From contig JBBILI010000011.1 of the NCBI GenBank assembly GCA_037445025.1, positions 1 through 64,000 of the forward strand: DNA of 64,000 nt, in the 5' to 3' direction. Position numbers and translations under genes: made by a program. Under the pieces are notes generated by a model. It did no database searches, was not told the DNA's origin, and saw nothing but the letters and a program-made list of their open reading frames with translations. This document shows positions 15,664 to 24,832 of this stretch, one piece after another (the stretch's first letter is position 1; every line of letters starts with the position of its first letter). The stretch is from CAIQQQ01 sp037445025 (GTDB lineage: Bacteria > Pseudomonadota > Alphaproteobacteria > Acetobacterales > Acetobacteraceae).

Positions 15664-17772
15664 TCACGACAACACCTTGGCAACCACCGTGCAGACAAGG
15701 ACGACCAGCCCGGCCGCCTTGGCGATCTCCTCGCCTGAGACGCGGATTGTGGCGTCACGCAGCCCGGTGTCGGCATCCAGCGATGCCAGATCCGCGGCGA
15801 TCCGGCGCAGTTCGGCCGACGCCGCCGCGGCGGCGCTCGCGGCGGATTTGCGCGCCGGCACGTCCTCGATCAGCGCCAGCATGTCCGACAGCTGGCCCGC
15901 CTCGGCCGCCTGCCGGAGGGCTGCCTCGCGCGCGGCGCGCTGCCCCCGGTGATGCCAGGCCGCCAGCGCCCGGGTCACTGACCGCAAGGCGGCCTGCGCC
16001 AGGGCCGGCGCCGGCTGTGCGGTGCCACGGCCCTGCAGCAGGGTGAGCACCCGCAGCTGGGCCAGGCCCCGTTCGCCGCGTGGATCATCGGCCTGCTGGT
16101 CGAGATGGGCCAGAATGGCCAGGTCGGCGTCGGCACGGCCGCTGAGGCGTGCGGCCAGGAACGCGCCGAGTTCCGCGTCGATCAGCATGTCGGTGCGAGG
16201 ATCGGCCAGGCCGGCGGCGACGCGTTCCAGGGCCGGCAGCACATCGGCGAGCCGGACCACACAGATGCCGGCGAGCAGCGCGCTGCGGCAGGGCAGCAAA
16301 GGATTGAGCGCGTAGGTGACACGCGCGGGCCCGCCGGCCCAGCCGGCCGCGCGCAAGGGCACCCGCAGCTCCACCGTGCCGGGCCAGGCGGTTGCCGGAT
16401 CGCCCCGCTCCGGGCGGGCTCGGGTCCAGAGGTCCAGCGCATCGCCCTCGATCAGTTCGACGATGCCGTCCATCCCGGCCTGGGGACGCGAGGCCTGACC
16501 GCCGGACACGGCGGCCAGCAGCGGCCCCAGCGCGTCGGGAAACAAGGCGAGCCCGCGCCAGACCAGCGGCGCCAGCGGATCGAGCACGCTCACGGCCCGC
16601 ATGACGATCGTCGGCGGATCCACCGGCCGGGTGCCGGGCTCGGGATCGGGGTCCCGCACCACGGCCTCGACGCGACCGGCCAGAACCGGGTCGCCGAGGG
16701 CACGGCGCAGCCAGAGATCCACCGCGAACCCCCGCAGCAGATGCGCCGCGCCCTCGGGGTCGCGTGACAGGGCTAAGGCCAGGCTGCGGGCGTTCCAGAC
16801 CTGGGCGGATCCGAATGCCAGCGCCGATTGCGCGCGTGTCTGCGGCCGGGCGGCGACGCGGCGGGCCCGCGCGGCCAGCGGATCGGCCAGCAGGCGCGGC
16901 ACCGGGCGATGGCTGGGCTCCTCGGCCAGCATGCCGCGGACCAGATCGGCAATCGTCGGCGAAAGGCGCGCTGAGCCGGCCAGGGCCACGAAACTGCCGA
17001 GTTCCAGCTTGCGGCGGATGACATCGTCCGGTTCGAGCCCGGCGAGCGGCACCTGCCCGAGAGCCAGGCTCAGCAGGACCACGCCGAGCGCATAGACGTC
17101 GTCAGCGATGCTGCCGTCACCACGGCCGGCGGGATGGCACATGGCGGAGTATGGCGGCTCGAACACCGCGGGCTGCAGCAGCGCCGGTGGGCCGGCCCAG
17201 GCGCAGCCGAGCTGCACCGGCGCGCCGGGATGGGGCTGGTAGAGGTTGTTGGGCCGAATGCTGCGGTGCGTCAGGCCGCGTTCCTCCAGCCGCGCCAGCG
17301 TGAGGGCGGCCGGGCGGACCAGGTTCTGCAGCAGCGCGGCCTCGGACCAGATGCCGGGACCGGCCTGCAGGGCGCTGAGTGCCGGACCGCTGGGGCGCGG
17401 GCAGATCACATACAGCGCCGCCCTGCCATCGGGACCCGGCGGAGCGGCGGCAGCCGAGCCATGGGCCAGCGGGCTCAGCACGCCATCGATCGCACCACCG
17501 CCCATGCCGGAGCCGATCATGCCGGAGCCGATCATGCCGGAGCCGATCACGCCGGTTCCGATCACGCTGCCGGTCATGCTGCTGATTGCCGCCATGCGCG
17601 GCGGCGCGTCCGGCGCCACCTGCACCGCCATCAGGTCACGCTGGCCCTTGCGCTGGTCAATCGCGGCGAAGGCCGGCATGCCGCCCGCCTCGCCCGGCAG
17701 CCGCAGGCCGCCATCCACCAGATAAGTCTCTGCGATCAGGCCGGATCCGGCGCTGTCCCGCTGCTCTGACAT
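15664..17772 (-). CDS. Membrane-anchored pseudokinase (Ser/Thr kinase-like)
   Basis: A 702-residue protein. The region about 110-320 has the shape of a Hanks-type kinase: HRSIRPNN (169-176) stands where HRDxKPxN should be, and SIADDVYALGVVLLSLALGQ matches the alphaF helix. The catalytic Asp is replaced by Ser171, and the DFG position reads LGC (188-190). No Lys-Glu pair or glycine loop is evident, so it should not phosphorylate. Before it lies a five-residue repeat (GSGMI, about 69-92). The C-terminal half is helical and alanine-rich, and the very end (AAGLVVLVCTVVAKVLS) is a single membrane anchor. The start could be ATG 17772 or GTG 17778. Confidence 0.75.
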   Translation of the reverse strand: MSEQRDSAGSGLIAETYLVDGGLRLPGEAGGMPAFAAIDQRKGQRDLMAVQVAPDAPPRMAAISSMTGSVIGTGVIGSGMIGSGMIGSGMGGGAIDGVLSPLAHGSAAAAPPGPDGRAALYVICPRPSGPALSALQAGPGIWSEAALLQNLVRPAALTLARLEERGLTHRSIRPNNLYQPHPGAPVQLGCAWAGPPALLQPAVFEPPYSAMCHPAGRGDGSIADDVYALGVVLLSLALGQVPLAGLEPDDVIRRKLELGSFVALAGSARLSPTIADLVRGMLAEEPSHRPVPRLLADPLAARARRVAARPQTRAQSALAFGSAQVWNARSLALALSRDPEGAAHLLRGFAVDLWLRRALGDPVLAGRVEAVVRDPDPEPGTRPVDPPTIVMRAVSVLDPLAPLVWRGLALFPDALGPLLAAVSGGQASRPQAGMDGIVELIEGDALDLWTRARPERGDPATAWPGTVELRVPLRAAGWAGGPARVTYALNPLLPCRSALLAGICVVRLADVLPALERVAAGLADPRTDMLIDAELGAFLAARLSGRADADLAILAHLDQQADDPRGERGLAQLRVLTLLQGRGTAQPAPALAQAALRSVTRALAAWHHRGQRAAREAALRQAAEAGQLSDMLALIEDVPARKSAASAAAAASAELRRIAADLASLDADTGLRDATIRVSGEEIAKAAGLVVLVCTVVAKVLS
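17504..17563. repeat. 15 bp minisatellite inside the pseudokinase gene
   Basis: Three perfect copies of ATGCCGGAGCCGATC (17504-17518, 17519-17533, 17534-17548) and one degenerate copy (17549-17563). The unit is a multiple of three and encodes the GSGMI/GTGVI stretch, so copy number can change without breaking the frame. Confidence 0.9.
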
Positions 17773-17851
17773 GGCCACCGCGCTTCTGAACGGAGGTCAG
17801 TCTGCGATGAAAGTCTTACCAAAACGCAAACGGGTCTGCCCGGCGGCCGGG

Positions 17852-18298
17852 TCAGACGATGGCAGTCGATTTCGCCACGCGGCAGAGTGTCTCGGCCATT
17901 GTGGTGTAGCTGCCGATGGTGACGCCGGTGGCGGCGTTCCACAGCGTGAGCCGGCTTTCGGTGAAGCCGATGCCCCAGCTGGCCCATGACGCGTCGCGTC
18001 CGTAGATCAGGATATAGTCGCCGGGCTCATGGCCGGATCGCTCCGAGGCGCTGTCGAACACGATGCGGGTAAAGCCGTGGCGCTCGCTGCGTTCGACCCA
18101 GCGCAGAACCTCCATGCGATCACGCATGGTCAGCCGGTTGCGCGGTGCTGCCGGTTGCGGAAACGCCAGCACCTGCGCCGGTGGCCGGGCCGGTTCGGGC
18201 CCGGCCTGGTCCGGTCCCGCCACAGTCGTGCATCCGGTTCTGGCCGGGCGCGCCAATGTCGACACCATCAGCGATTTGCAGTCTCTTGGTGCCATCAT
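17852..18298 (-). CDS. Hypothetical protein, first gene of the pseudokinase operon
   Basis: About 148 residues. The first third is proline- and alanine-rich; the folded part is the C-terminal half (RDRMEVLRWVERSERHGFTR, GDYILIYGRDASWASWGIGF, TLWNAATGVTIGSYTTMAE). No family is recognised and the start is uncertain; the frame is open to 18394. It lies 79 bp upstream of the pseudokinase on the same strand. Confidence 0.5.
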   Translation of the reverse strand: MMAPRDCKSLMVSTLARPARTGCTTVAGPDQAGPEPARPPAQVLAFPQPAAPRNRLTMRDRMEVLRWVERSERHGFTRIVFDSASERSGHEPGDYILIYGRDASWASWGIGFTESRLTLWNAATGVTIGSYTTMAETLCRVAKSTAIV

Positions 18299-18443
18299 TC
18301 GTGCCGCCCACTGCTCGATGACCTGTGTTAGCAGGCCCGACGATAAACAGCTGTGCCCCAAGTGACAGCCCTCGTCGGTTTTGGTACCGTACACAAGATG
18401 GTCACCAAGTGATCACCGCGATGATGTCCCCGGGATCAGGCCG

Positions 18444-19733
18444 TCAGCCCTCGAACGGGTCGCGCATCAAAATCGTCTCGTCGCGGTCCGGGCCGGTGGA
18501 CAGCAGCGTCACCGGCGCCTCCACCAGCTCCTCGATGCGGCGGATGTATTTGATGGCCTCCGCCGGCAGCTCACCCCAGGAGCGCGCACCGCGGGTGGTG
18601 CCGGACCAGCCGGGCAGCGTCTCGTAGATCGGCTCGGCCGCCGCCTGGGCGCGCTGGCCGGCCGGGAGATGGCTGAACACCGCGCCGTCGATGCGGTAGC
18701 CGGTGCAGATGCGCAGCTCGGGCAGCCCGTCCAGCACATCGATCTTGGTCATGACGAGGCCGTGGATGCCGCCGACCTTCACCGCCTGGCGCACCATCGC
18801 GGCATCGAACCAGCCGCAGCGGCGCGGGCGGCCGGTGACGGTGCCGAACTCGAAGCCGCGCTCGCCGAGCAGGCGGCCGGTTTCGTCATGCAGCTCCGAG
18901 GGGAACGGGCCGGAGCCGACGCGGGTGCAGTAGGCCTTGGCGATGCCCAGCACGAAGCCCACCGAGGACGGCGCCGAGCCGGAGCCGGAGGCGGCGGTGG
19001 CGGCGACCGTGTTGGAGCTGGTCACGAAAGGATAGGTGCCGTGGTCCACGTCGAGCATGACGGCCTGGGCGCCCTCGAACAGGATGCGCTTGCCGGCGCG
19101 GCGGGCCTCGTCGAGGCGGATCCAGACGGCTTCGGCATAGGGCAGGATCTGCGGGGCCAGGGCGAGCAGCCGGTCGAGCAGGGCCTGCTTCTCGAAGGTC
19201 TCGGCCCCCAGGCCGGCCAGCAGCGTGTTGTGGTGCAGCAGCAGCTCGTCGAGCTTGTCCGACAGGGTCTCGGGCTCGGCGAGGTCACAGACGCGGATGG
19301 CGCGGCGGGCCACCTTGTCCTCATAGGCCGGGCCGATGCCGCGGCCGGTGGTGCCGATCTTGCGATCGCCGCGGGCGCCCTCGCGGGCGCGGTCGATGGC
19401 GCCGTGCAGCGGCAGGATCAGCGTGGCGTTCTCGGCCAGGCGCAGGGTCTCGGGCGTGACGGCCAGGCCCTGGGCGCGGACGCGGGCGATCTCGGCGAGC
19501 AGCGCCTCGGGGTCCACCACCACGCCGTTGCCGATGATGCCGAGCTTGCCGCGCACCAGGCCGCTGGGCAGCAGGCTCAGCTTGTAGGTCTGGTTGCCCA
19601 CCACCAGCGTGTGGCCGGCGTTGTGGCCGCCCTGGAAGCGCACGACGATATCGGCGCGGCTGGCGAGCCAGTCCACCACCTTGCCTTTGCCTTCGTCGCC
19701 CCACTGGGCGCCGATGACGGTCACGTTGGCCAT
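18444..19733 (-). CDS. purA: Adenylosuccinate synthetase
   Basis: A 429-residue GTP-dependent enzyme joining IMP and aspartate in AMP synthesis. The family start is clear (VTVIGAQWGDEGKGKVVDWL, with the phosphate loop GDEGKGK). Also seen are FQGGHNAGHTLV with the catalytic His, GTTGRGIGPAYEDK, EGAQAVMLDVDHGTYPFVTS and TGRPRRCGWFD. Full length. It begins 3 bp after hisZ ends; hisZ-purA is a common alphaproteobacterial pair. Confidence 0.97.
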   Translation of the reverse strand: MANVTVIGAQWGDEGKGKVVDWLASRADIVVRFQGGHNAGHTLVVGNQTYKLSLLPSGLVRGKLGIIGNGVVVDPEALLAEIARVRAQGLAVTPETLRLAENATLILPLHGAIDRAREGARGDRKIGTTGRGIGPAYEDKVARRAIRVCDLAEPETLSDKLDELLLHHNTLLAGLGAETFEKQALLDRLLALAPQILPYAEAVWIRLDEARRAGKRILFEGAQAVMLDVDHGTYPFVTSSNTVAATAASGSGSAPSSVGFVLGIAKAYCTRVGSGPFPSELHDETGRLLGERGFEFGTVTGRPRRCGWFDAAMVRQAVKVGGIHGLVMTKIDVLDGLPELRICTGYRIDGAVFSHLPAGQRAQAAAEPIYETLPGWSGTTRGARSWGELPAEAIKYIRRIEELVEAPVTLLSTGPDRDETILMRDPFEG

Positions 19734-19736
19734 TTG

Positions 19737-20891
19737 CTACTCCGCGGTGAGGGCGTGGAGACCGCCCTCGGTCAGGACATGGGTGCAGCCGAGGCGGGCG
19801 GCCTCGGCCTGGGGATCGGCCTCGGGATCGAGGCCGGCGACGGTGGCGTAGCCTTGCGCCCGGATGGCGGAGGCGTCCAGGGGCGTGCCGTTCATGGCTG
19901 GCACGAACACACGTGGGCGGGCCACGCGTGCCGGGGCGGCGCGCAGCACGGCGTCGGGGTAGAGGGTCAGACCCGTCGCGGGTTCGCCGTCGCCGCAGAG
20001 GTAGCGGCCGCCGCGGCCGAGCTCCTCGTGGCGGCCGGGGGCGTAGATCGTGCTGCACACCCCGGTGTGGTAGCGCAGGCCGCGGAACTCCACGGGGTCG
20101 ACGGTCAGTTTGAGGCCCGGCACCAGGGCGCGGATGGCGGCGACGGTTGCGGCCAGGCGGTCGGCGAGCGCGCGGACGGAGGGCGGCAGGGCGGCGTCAT
20201 CGATGGCGGCGAGGCTGCGGTCGGCGGGGCCGGCGGACAGCAGCAGCGTGGTCAATGTGCCGGCGAGGGCGCCGCCGTGGGTTGCGACCTCGGCGGCGTC
20301 CTTGCGGTCGAGCGCGCGGGCGAGGTGGCGGCGGGCCTCGGGGGTGACGCCGGCGGCGTCGAGCAGGGCGGGCACCAGGGTGGGCATGGTGAGGTCGAAG
20401 CTGATGCGGGTCAGGCCGATTGCGGCGAGCGCCTCGGCGCCGACGGCGATGATCTCGGCGTCGGCCTGGGCGGCGTCGGGGCCGATCAGCTCGATGCCGG
20501 CCTGGGCCAGCTGGCGGTCCGGGTTGAGGCCGGCGCCGCGGCTGCGCAGGCATTGGCCGGCGTAGCAGAGCCGCAGCGGGCGGGCGGTGTGGGCCATGCG
20601 GGTGGCGGCGATACGGGCGACCTGGGGGGTGATGTCGGCGCGCACCGCCATCATGCGGTGGGTGTCGGGGTCCATCAGGCGGAACACCTGGTCGGTCATG
20701 GCGGCGCCGGAGCCGGACAGGAGGCCGTCCTCGAATTCCAGCAGCGGCGGCTTGACGCGCTGATAGCCATGCAGGGCGAACACCTGCATGACGGCCTCCA
20801 CCGAGGCGGCCTCGGTTTCGGCTTCCGGCGGCAGCAGGTCGCGCAGGCCTGCGGGCAGCAGGGCCAGGTTCGGCGGATTTTCGTCGGTCAT
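19737..20891 (-). CDS. hisZ: ATP phosphoribosyltransferase regulatory subunit
   Basis: A 384-residue class II aminoacyl-tRNA-synthetase-like protein that activates the short form of HisG in histidine synthesis. Visible are PAGLRDLLPPEAETEAASVE, the motif-2-like FRLMDPDTHRMMAVRADITPQ, and CYAGQCLRSRGAGLNPDRQL. It lacks synthetase function in this family. The ATG at 20891 is used; the frame to 20948 is leader. An AT-rich hairpin repeat lies 85-140 bp upstream. Confidence 0.93.
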   Translation of the reverse strand: MTDENPPNLALLPAGLRDLLPPEAETEAASVEAVMQVFALHGYQRVKPPLLEFEDGLLSGSGAAMTDQVFRLMDPDTHRMMAVRADITPQVARIAATRMAHTARPLRLCYAGQCLRSRGAGLNPDRQLAQAGIELIGPDAAQADAEIIAVGAEALAAIGLTRISFDLTMPTLVPALLDAAGVTPEARRHLARALDRKDAAEVATHGGALAGTLTTLLLSAGPADRSLAAIDDAALPPSVRALADRLAATVAAIRALVPGLKLTVDPVEFRGLRYHTGVCSTIYAPGRHEELGRGGRYLCGDGEPATGLTLYPDAVLRAAPARVARPRVFVPAMNGTPLDASAIRAQGYATVAGLDPEADPQAEAARLGCTHVLTEGGLHALTAE

Positions 20892-20975
20892 GTCACTCGC
20901 TCGTGCCGTGGGGCCCGCGCGGCATAGCACCCGGGCGCGGCATGGCAAATCCCGCCGGATTTTGTGAGCCCTAAA

Positions 20976-21029
20976 GAATGAAAGTTTTTTGCTTCTTTTT
21001 TGAAAAAAAGAAGCAAAAAACTTTTATTC
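20976..21029. repeat. Long AT-rich hairpin of the dispersed family (copy 2)
   Basis: AAAGTTTTTTGCTTCTTTTTT at 20981-21001 pairs perfectly with 21004-21024, with only two bases between. The pairing continues with one mismatch to GAAT (20976-20979) and ATTC (21026-21029). It combines the arm types of the other copies. It lies just after the stop of the broken modA-like gene and before hisZ. Confidence 0.9.
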
Positions 21030-21030
21030 G

Positions 21031-21967
21031 TTAAGAGTATTGCTCCACATCGATGCGGATCACGTCCTGGACCGATCTGCCGCCGCGGCTATCGCCGGGC
21101 ACGATCAGGCGCAGCCTGTGGTCCGGCAAGGGCGTGCCGTCCATCGCCGTTGCGAGCTGGATGGGATGGTCGGCGAATTCCGGTGCGAGCTCGGCGAGGG
21201 CGAGGGCCGCGGTGTATCCATCTGCTCCGGTGATCCGCACGATGCGGCGGACGAAGCCGGCCGGGCTTTTCGGTGAGCACTACCATGCCGTAGGCCGGAC
21301 CCACCGCAAGGGAGGGCGGCAGCTCGATGGAGACCAGGCCCGGCACGTGGCCGAGCACGGCGGCGCTGCCGCTGCAGTAGCCCGGCATGACATCGGCCTT
21401 GTCGGCGAGGAACACGCCTTCAACGGCGCCCTGGCCGGGCACCAGCAGCGGTGTCGCGGCGCCGCCACCCACCAGCTTCAGGGCCTTGGCCGCCAGCACG
21501 GCGCGGGCGCCGGGATGGACCGCCTCGGCACGGGCGAACACCGCGAAGGCGTCGTCGCCGCCGGGATCGGCACCCGGCGTCGAGGTGGCCAGTCGGACGG
21601 ACGGGTCGAGCAGCCGGTCCAGCAGATCTGTGGCGGTGAGGCCGATGCCGGCGCGGGCGATGGCGCAGAGGCGGTTGCGGGTGAACGCGATCACCGGCCG
21701 CTCGGGATGGCCGAGGGCGAGGCGGCGCGCCTGGTCCATGTCGGCCGAGGCCATCACATCCACGGCCGCACCGGCTTCGATCTGCGCGCGGAGCAGCCCG
21801 GACGGACCGAACACCGGGGGGGCCGGATGGTCCGGCCCCGAAGGGAAGTGCAGCAGCAGGTCTGGGATGGCGGCAGACAGGCTGCCTGCGGCGTAGATCT
21901 GCAGGGTTTCGGCCCGTGCCGGGCCCGTGGCCAGCAGCAGGGCTGCGATCAGAAACAGGGTGCGCAT
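21031..21967 (-). pseudogene. ModA-like periplasmic protein joined to a molybdopterin-domain tail, frameshifted
   Basis: The N-terminal part from ATG 21967 has a signal peptide (LFLIAALLLATGPARA) and a molybdate-binding-protein body (LQIYAAGSLSAAIPDLL, DVMASADMDQARRLA, DVMPGYCSGSAAV, GPAYGMVVLTEKPG). The usual last ~40 residues of ModA are absent. Instead, after a frame change near 21263-21265, another frame continues with FVRRIVRITGADGY, ALALAELAPEF and LRLIVPGD, which resembles the C-terminal half of small molybdopterin-binding (sulfite-oxidase-like) proteins. Removing one C from the CCC run on the minus strand restores one continuous frame. The unshifted frame otherwise runs to 21089. Either a real chimera with a sequencing error or a decayed gene. 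Confidence 0.65.
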
Positions 21968-22036
21968 GCCGATCTCCGCTATGATCTTATGACTACAGCG
22001 AGTGGCACGCGCCACGTCTGTGACGATCTGGCGGAG

Positions 22037-22258
22037 TCAGGGCGTGTTGCCGCTTGCGCGTCGGCGCTGGGCCAGGGTTTCGCCGAGCCCGACCATCCAG
22101 CAGGTTGGGCAGCCCTTCATGGCCCACAGGGCGGCCGGCAGCAGCAGGACGGCCGGCAGTCCGATCTGCCTGCCATAGGCGATGGCGACATAGAGGCACA
22201 GCAGGCCGGCCAGGCCGCGGGCCAGATGAATGCCGAGAGAGCGATTGCCGAACGTCAT
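22037..22258 (-). CDS. Small membrane protein with CPTC motif
   Basis: A 73-residue protein with two hydrophobic helices (HLARGLAGLLCLYVAIAYG, GLPAVLLLPAALWAM) and a GCPTCWMVGLGETL segment, which is common in small DUF2892-like inner-membrane proteins. Function unknown. It lies between serC and the broken modA-like gene on the same strand. Confidence 0.65.
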   Translation of the reverse strand: MTFGNRSLGIHLARGLAGLLCLYVAIAYGRQIGLPAVLLLPAALWAMKGCPTCWMVGLGETLAQRRRASGNTP

Positions 22259-22301
22259 CTCACCCTCACGTCGTGGCGCGAAGTGATGCTAGCCCTATCG
22301 C

Positions 22302-23468
22302 TCAGGCGGGCGCCAGCTCAGCTGCGACGCTGGCATAGGCCCAATCGAGCCAGGGCAGCAGCGCTGCGATGTCGTCGGTTTCCACCGTGGCCCCGCCCCA
22401 GATGCGCAGGCCCGGCGGCGCATCGCGGTAGAAGGCGATGTCGAACGCCACGCCTTCGCGTTCCAGCAGGGCGGTCATCCTCTTGGCGGCGACGGTCTGG
22501 GCTGACAGGTCCAGCGCCTGGAACCAGTCGGCCACGATGCGCAGGCAGATTGCGGTGGAGGAGCGGATGGCGGCGTCCTCGGCCAGGAAGCGCGCCCAGG
22601 GGCTTTGCGCCTCCCAGGCGGCGACGGCTTCGAGATTGGCCTCGCTGCGGGCGATCAGCGCGGGCAGGCCGCCGATGGATTGCGCCCAGCGCAGCCCGTC
22701 CAGCGCGTCCTGCACGCAGAGCATGCTGGGGGTGTTCAAGGTCTCGCCCCGGAACAGCCCCTCGTTGAGCTTGCCGCCGGAGGTGAGGCGGAACACCTTG
22801 GGCATCGGCCAGGATGGGGTGTGGCTCTCGAGCCGTGCCACCGCGCGTGGCGACAGGGCCAGCATGCCATGCGCCGCCTCGCCGCCCAGCGCCTTCTGCC
22901 AGGACCAGGTGACGGCATCGAGCTTGTCGTACGGCAGCGCCATGGCGAAGGCGGCGGAGGTGGCATCGCAGATCACCAGGCCGGCGCGGTCGGCGGCGAT
23001 GAAGTCGCCGTTCGGCATGCGGGCGCCGGAGGTGGTGCCGTTCCAGGCCAACACAAGGTCGTGCGCGGGATCGATCTGGGTGAGGTCCGGGATCTGGCCG
23101 AACGGGGCCGAGAGGACTGTTGCGTCGAGGCGCAGCTGCTTTGTGGCATCGACCGCCCAGGTGGTGGAGAAGGTCTCGAAGGAGAGGATGTCGACGGGGC
23201 GTGGGCCGAGCAGCGACCACATCGCCATCTCCACCGCGCCGGTGTCCGAGCCTGGGACGATGGCCACGCGCCAGTCCGCCGGCAGGCCGAGCAGCGCCTT
23301 GGAGCGGTCGATCACCTCGGCGAGCAGCGCCTTGGGGGCGGCCGCGCGATGGCTGCGGCCGAGCATGGCCCCTTCCAGCGCCGCCAGCGACCAGCCCGGG
23401 CGCTTGGCGCAGGGGCCGGAGCCGAAATGGGGGGAACGCGGGCGCTGGGTCGGTTGGGCCTGGGTCAT
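22302..23468 (-). CDS. serC: Phosphoserine aminotransferase
   Basis: A 388-residue PLP enzyme converting 3-phosphohydroxypyruvate to phosphoserine. The PLP lysine is K192 in TWSWQKALGGEAAHG. Other marks are PHFGSGPCAKRPGW, VPGSDTGAVEMAMWSLLG, LAWNGTTSGAR and VICDATSAAFAM. This is the alphaproteobacterial subtype. serA and serB are not in the window. It is divergent from the M20 amidohydrolase. Confidence 0.94.
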   Translation of the reverse strand: MTQAQPTQRPRSPHFGSGPCAKRPGWSLAALEGAMLGRSHRAAAPKALLAEVIDRSKALLGLPADWRVAIVPGSDTGAVEMAMWSLLGPRPVDILSFETFSTTWAVDATKQLRLDATVLSAPFGQIPDLTQIDPAHDLVLAWNGTTSGARMPNGDFIAADRAGLVICDATSAAFAMALPYDKLDAVTWSWQKALGGEAAHGMLALSPRAVARLESHTPSWPMPKVFRLTSGGKLNEGLFRGETLNTPSMLCVQDALDGLRWAQSIGGLPALIARSEANLEAVAAWEAQSPWARFLAEDAAIRSSTAICLRIVADWFQALDLSAQTVAAKRMTALLEREGVAFDIAFYRDAPPGLRIWGGATVETDDIAALLPWLDWAYASVAAELAPA

Positions 23469-23565
23469 GCTTCGCTCCTAGCGAAGCTTGCGCGCGGTCT
23501 CAAGCGTTGGGGTTGCGGAGCAGACCATCGCACTCCACCATCAGGCTTTCGCCGATGAGACCGAC

Positions 23566-24741
23566 ATGCCCGATCCCATTGTTGCAGCCCTGCGGTCCCA
23601 TGAATCGGCGCTGATCGCGCTGCGGCGAGACATCCATGCCCATCCGGAGACCGCCTATGAGGAGGTGCGCACCGCTGCCATCGTGGCGGCGGAGCTGCGG
23701 GCGCTGGGGCTGGACGTGGCCGAGGGGATCGGCCGCACCGGGGTGGTGGGAACGCTTGCCGGCACCCGGCCGGGCCAGCGCGCCATCGGGCTGCGGGCAG
23801 ACATGGATGCGCTGCATATCCAGGAGACGACCGGCGCGCCCTACGCCAGCACCGTGCCAGGCAAGATGCACGCCTGCGGGCATGACGGGCATACCACCAT
23901 GCTGCTCGGTGCTGCGCGCTACCTCGCGGCGAATCGCGACTTCGCGGGCACTGTGCAGTTCATCTTCCAGCCGGCCGAGGAGGGCCTCGCCGGGGCCCGC
24001 GCCATGATCGAGGACGGGCTGTTCGACCGCTTCCCGGTCGACAGCGTCTATGGCCTGCATGCCATGCCGTTCCTGCCCGAGGGGCATTTCGCGATCCGGC
24101 CTGGGATGATCATGGCGAGTTCCGACAGCTGGACGGTGCGGTTTCATGGCACCGGCGGGCATGGGGCCGCGCCGCAGACCGGCACCGATCCGAGCGTGCC
24201 GCTGGCGCATTTCATGCTGGGCCTGCAGACGATCGTGGGCCGCAATCTGTCGGGGCTGGATTCGGCGGTGATCAGCGTCGGCCATGTCACCGGCGGGCTG
24301 TGGGGCAGCCCCAACATCATTCCGTCAGAGTTCGTCGTGCGTGGCACCGCGCGCTCGTATACCAACGAGGTCCGTGACACGCTGGAACGGCGGATCGCGG
24401 CGCTGGCGCAGGGCCTGGCCGCGTCGCATGAGTGTACCGCGGTTGTCGAATATGACCGGCGCTATCCGCCGACCTACAACCATCCGACCCAGACCGGGAT
24501 CGCGGCTGACGCCGCCGCCGAGACGGTGGGGAGCGGGCGGGTGGAGCGCAACACCGCGCCGCTGATGGGGTCGGAGGATTTCTCCTATATGCTGGAGGAG
24601 AAGCAAGGCGCCTACATCATGCTCGGCACCGGCGGCGCGCATGCGGTGCACACGCCGCTGTATGACTTCAACGACCGGGTGATCCTGACCGGCGCGGCGT
24701 ATTGGGTGCGGCTGGTGCTACGCGAGCTATCGTCGGCGTGA
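23566..24741 (+). CDS. M20 amidohydrolase (hippurate/N-acyl-amino-acid hydrolase type)
   Basis: A 391-residue metallopeptidase that would cleave N-acyl amino acids. Metal-site motifs are HACGHDGHT (C104, H106, H109), FQPAEEG (E138, E139), and MGSEDFSYMLE near the C-terminus. FHGTGGHGAAPQTGTDP marks the dimerisation domain. The ATG at 23566 has a GATGAGA-type site upstream; the frame extends to 23488 without family similarity. No signal peptide is seen. The substrate is not deducible. Confidence 0.9.
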   Translation: MPDPIVAALRSHESALIALRRDIHAHPETAYEEVRTAAIVAAELRALGLDVAEGIGRTGVVGTLAGTRPGQRAIGLRADMDALHIQETTGAPYASTVPGKMHACGHDGHTTMLLGAARYLAANRDFAGTVQFIFQPAEEGLAGARAMIEDGLFDRFPVDSVYGLHAMPFLPEGHFAIRPGMIMASSDSWTVRFHGTGGHGAAPQTGTDPSVPLAHFMLGLQTIVGRNLSGLDSAVISVGHVTGGLWGSPNIIPSEFVVRGTARSYTNEVRDTLERRIAALAQGLAASHECTAVVEYDRRYPPTYNHPTQTGIAADAAAETVGSGRVERNTAPLMGSEDFSYMLEEKQGAYIMLGTGGAHAVHTPLYDFNDRVILTGAAYWVRLVLRELSSA

Positions 24742-24832
24742 CATCCTTGGTTTGACGCGTTTTTCGCGTGCCCGGACCGCCTTTCTCCTGTCTGATGGCG
24801 CGTGAGGCCTGAAACGAAAGGATCCGTGCCGC

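Noticed and set aside
14279..15738. Long open frames through the 16 bp repeats on both strands
   Set aside because: The repeat contains no stop codon in several frames, which opens them by chance. They overlap the DUF2336 gene and show no family similarity.
13685..17772. Reading the pseudokinase/DUF2336/GGDEF block as a phage-defence system
   Set aside because: No nuclease, toxin or effector domain is visible, and the flanks are housekeeping genes (dap, pur, his), not an accessory island.
18381..20927. An 848-codon plus-strand open frame
   Set aside because: It lies antisense to purA and hisZ, which have full family motifs. Its Gly/Ala/Gln-rich, low-complexity translation is typical of a GC-rich shadow frame.
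21053..22768. A 571-codon plus-strand open frame
   Set aside because: It is antisense to the modA-like gene, the small membrane gene and part of serC, and has no domain-like pattern.
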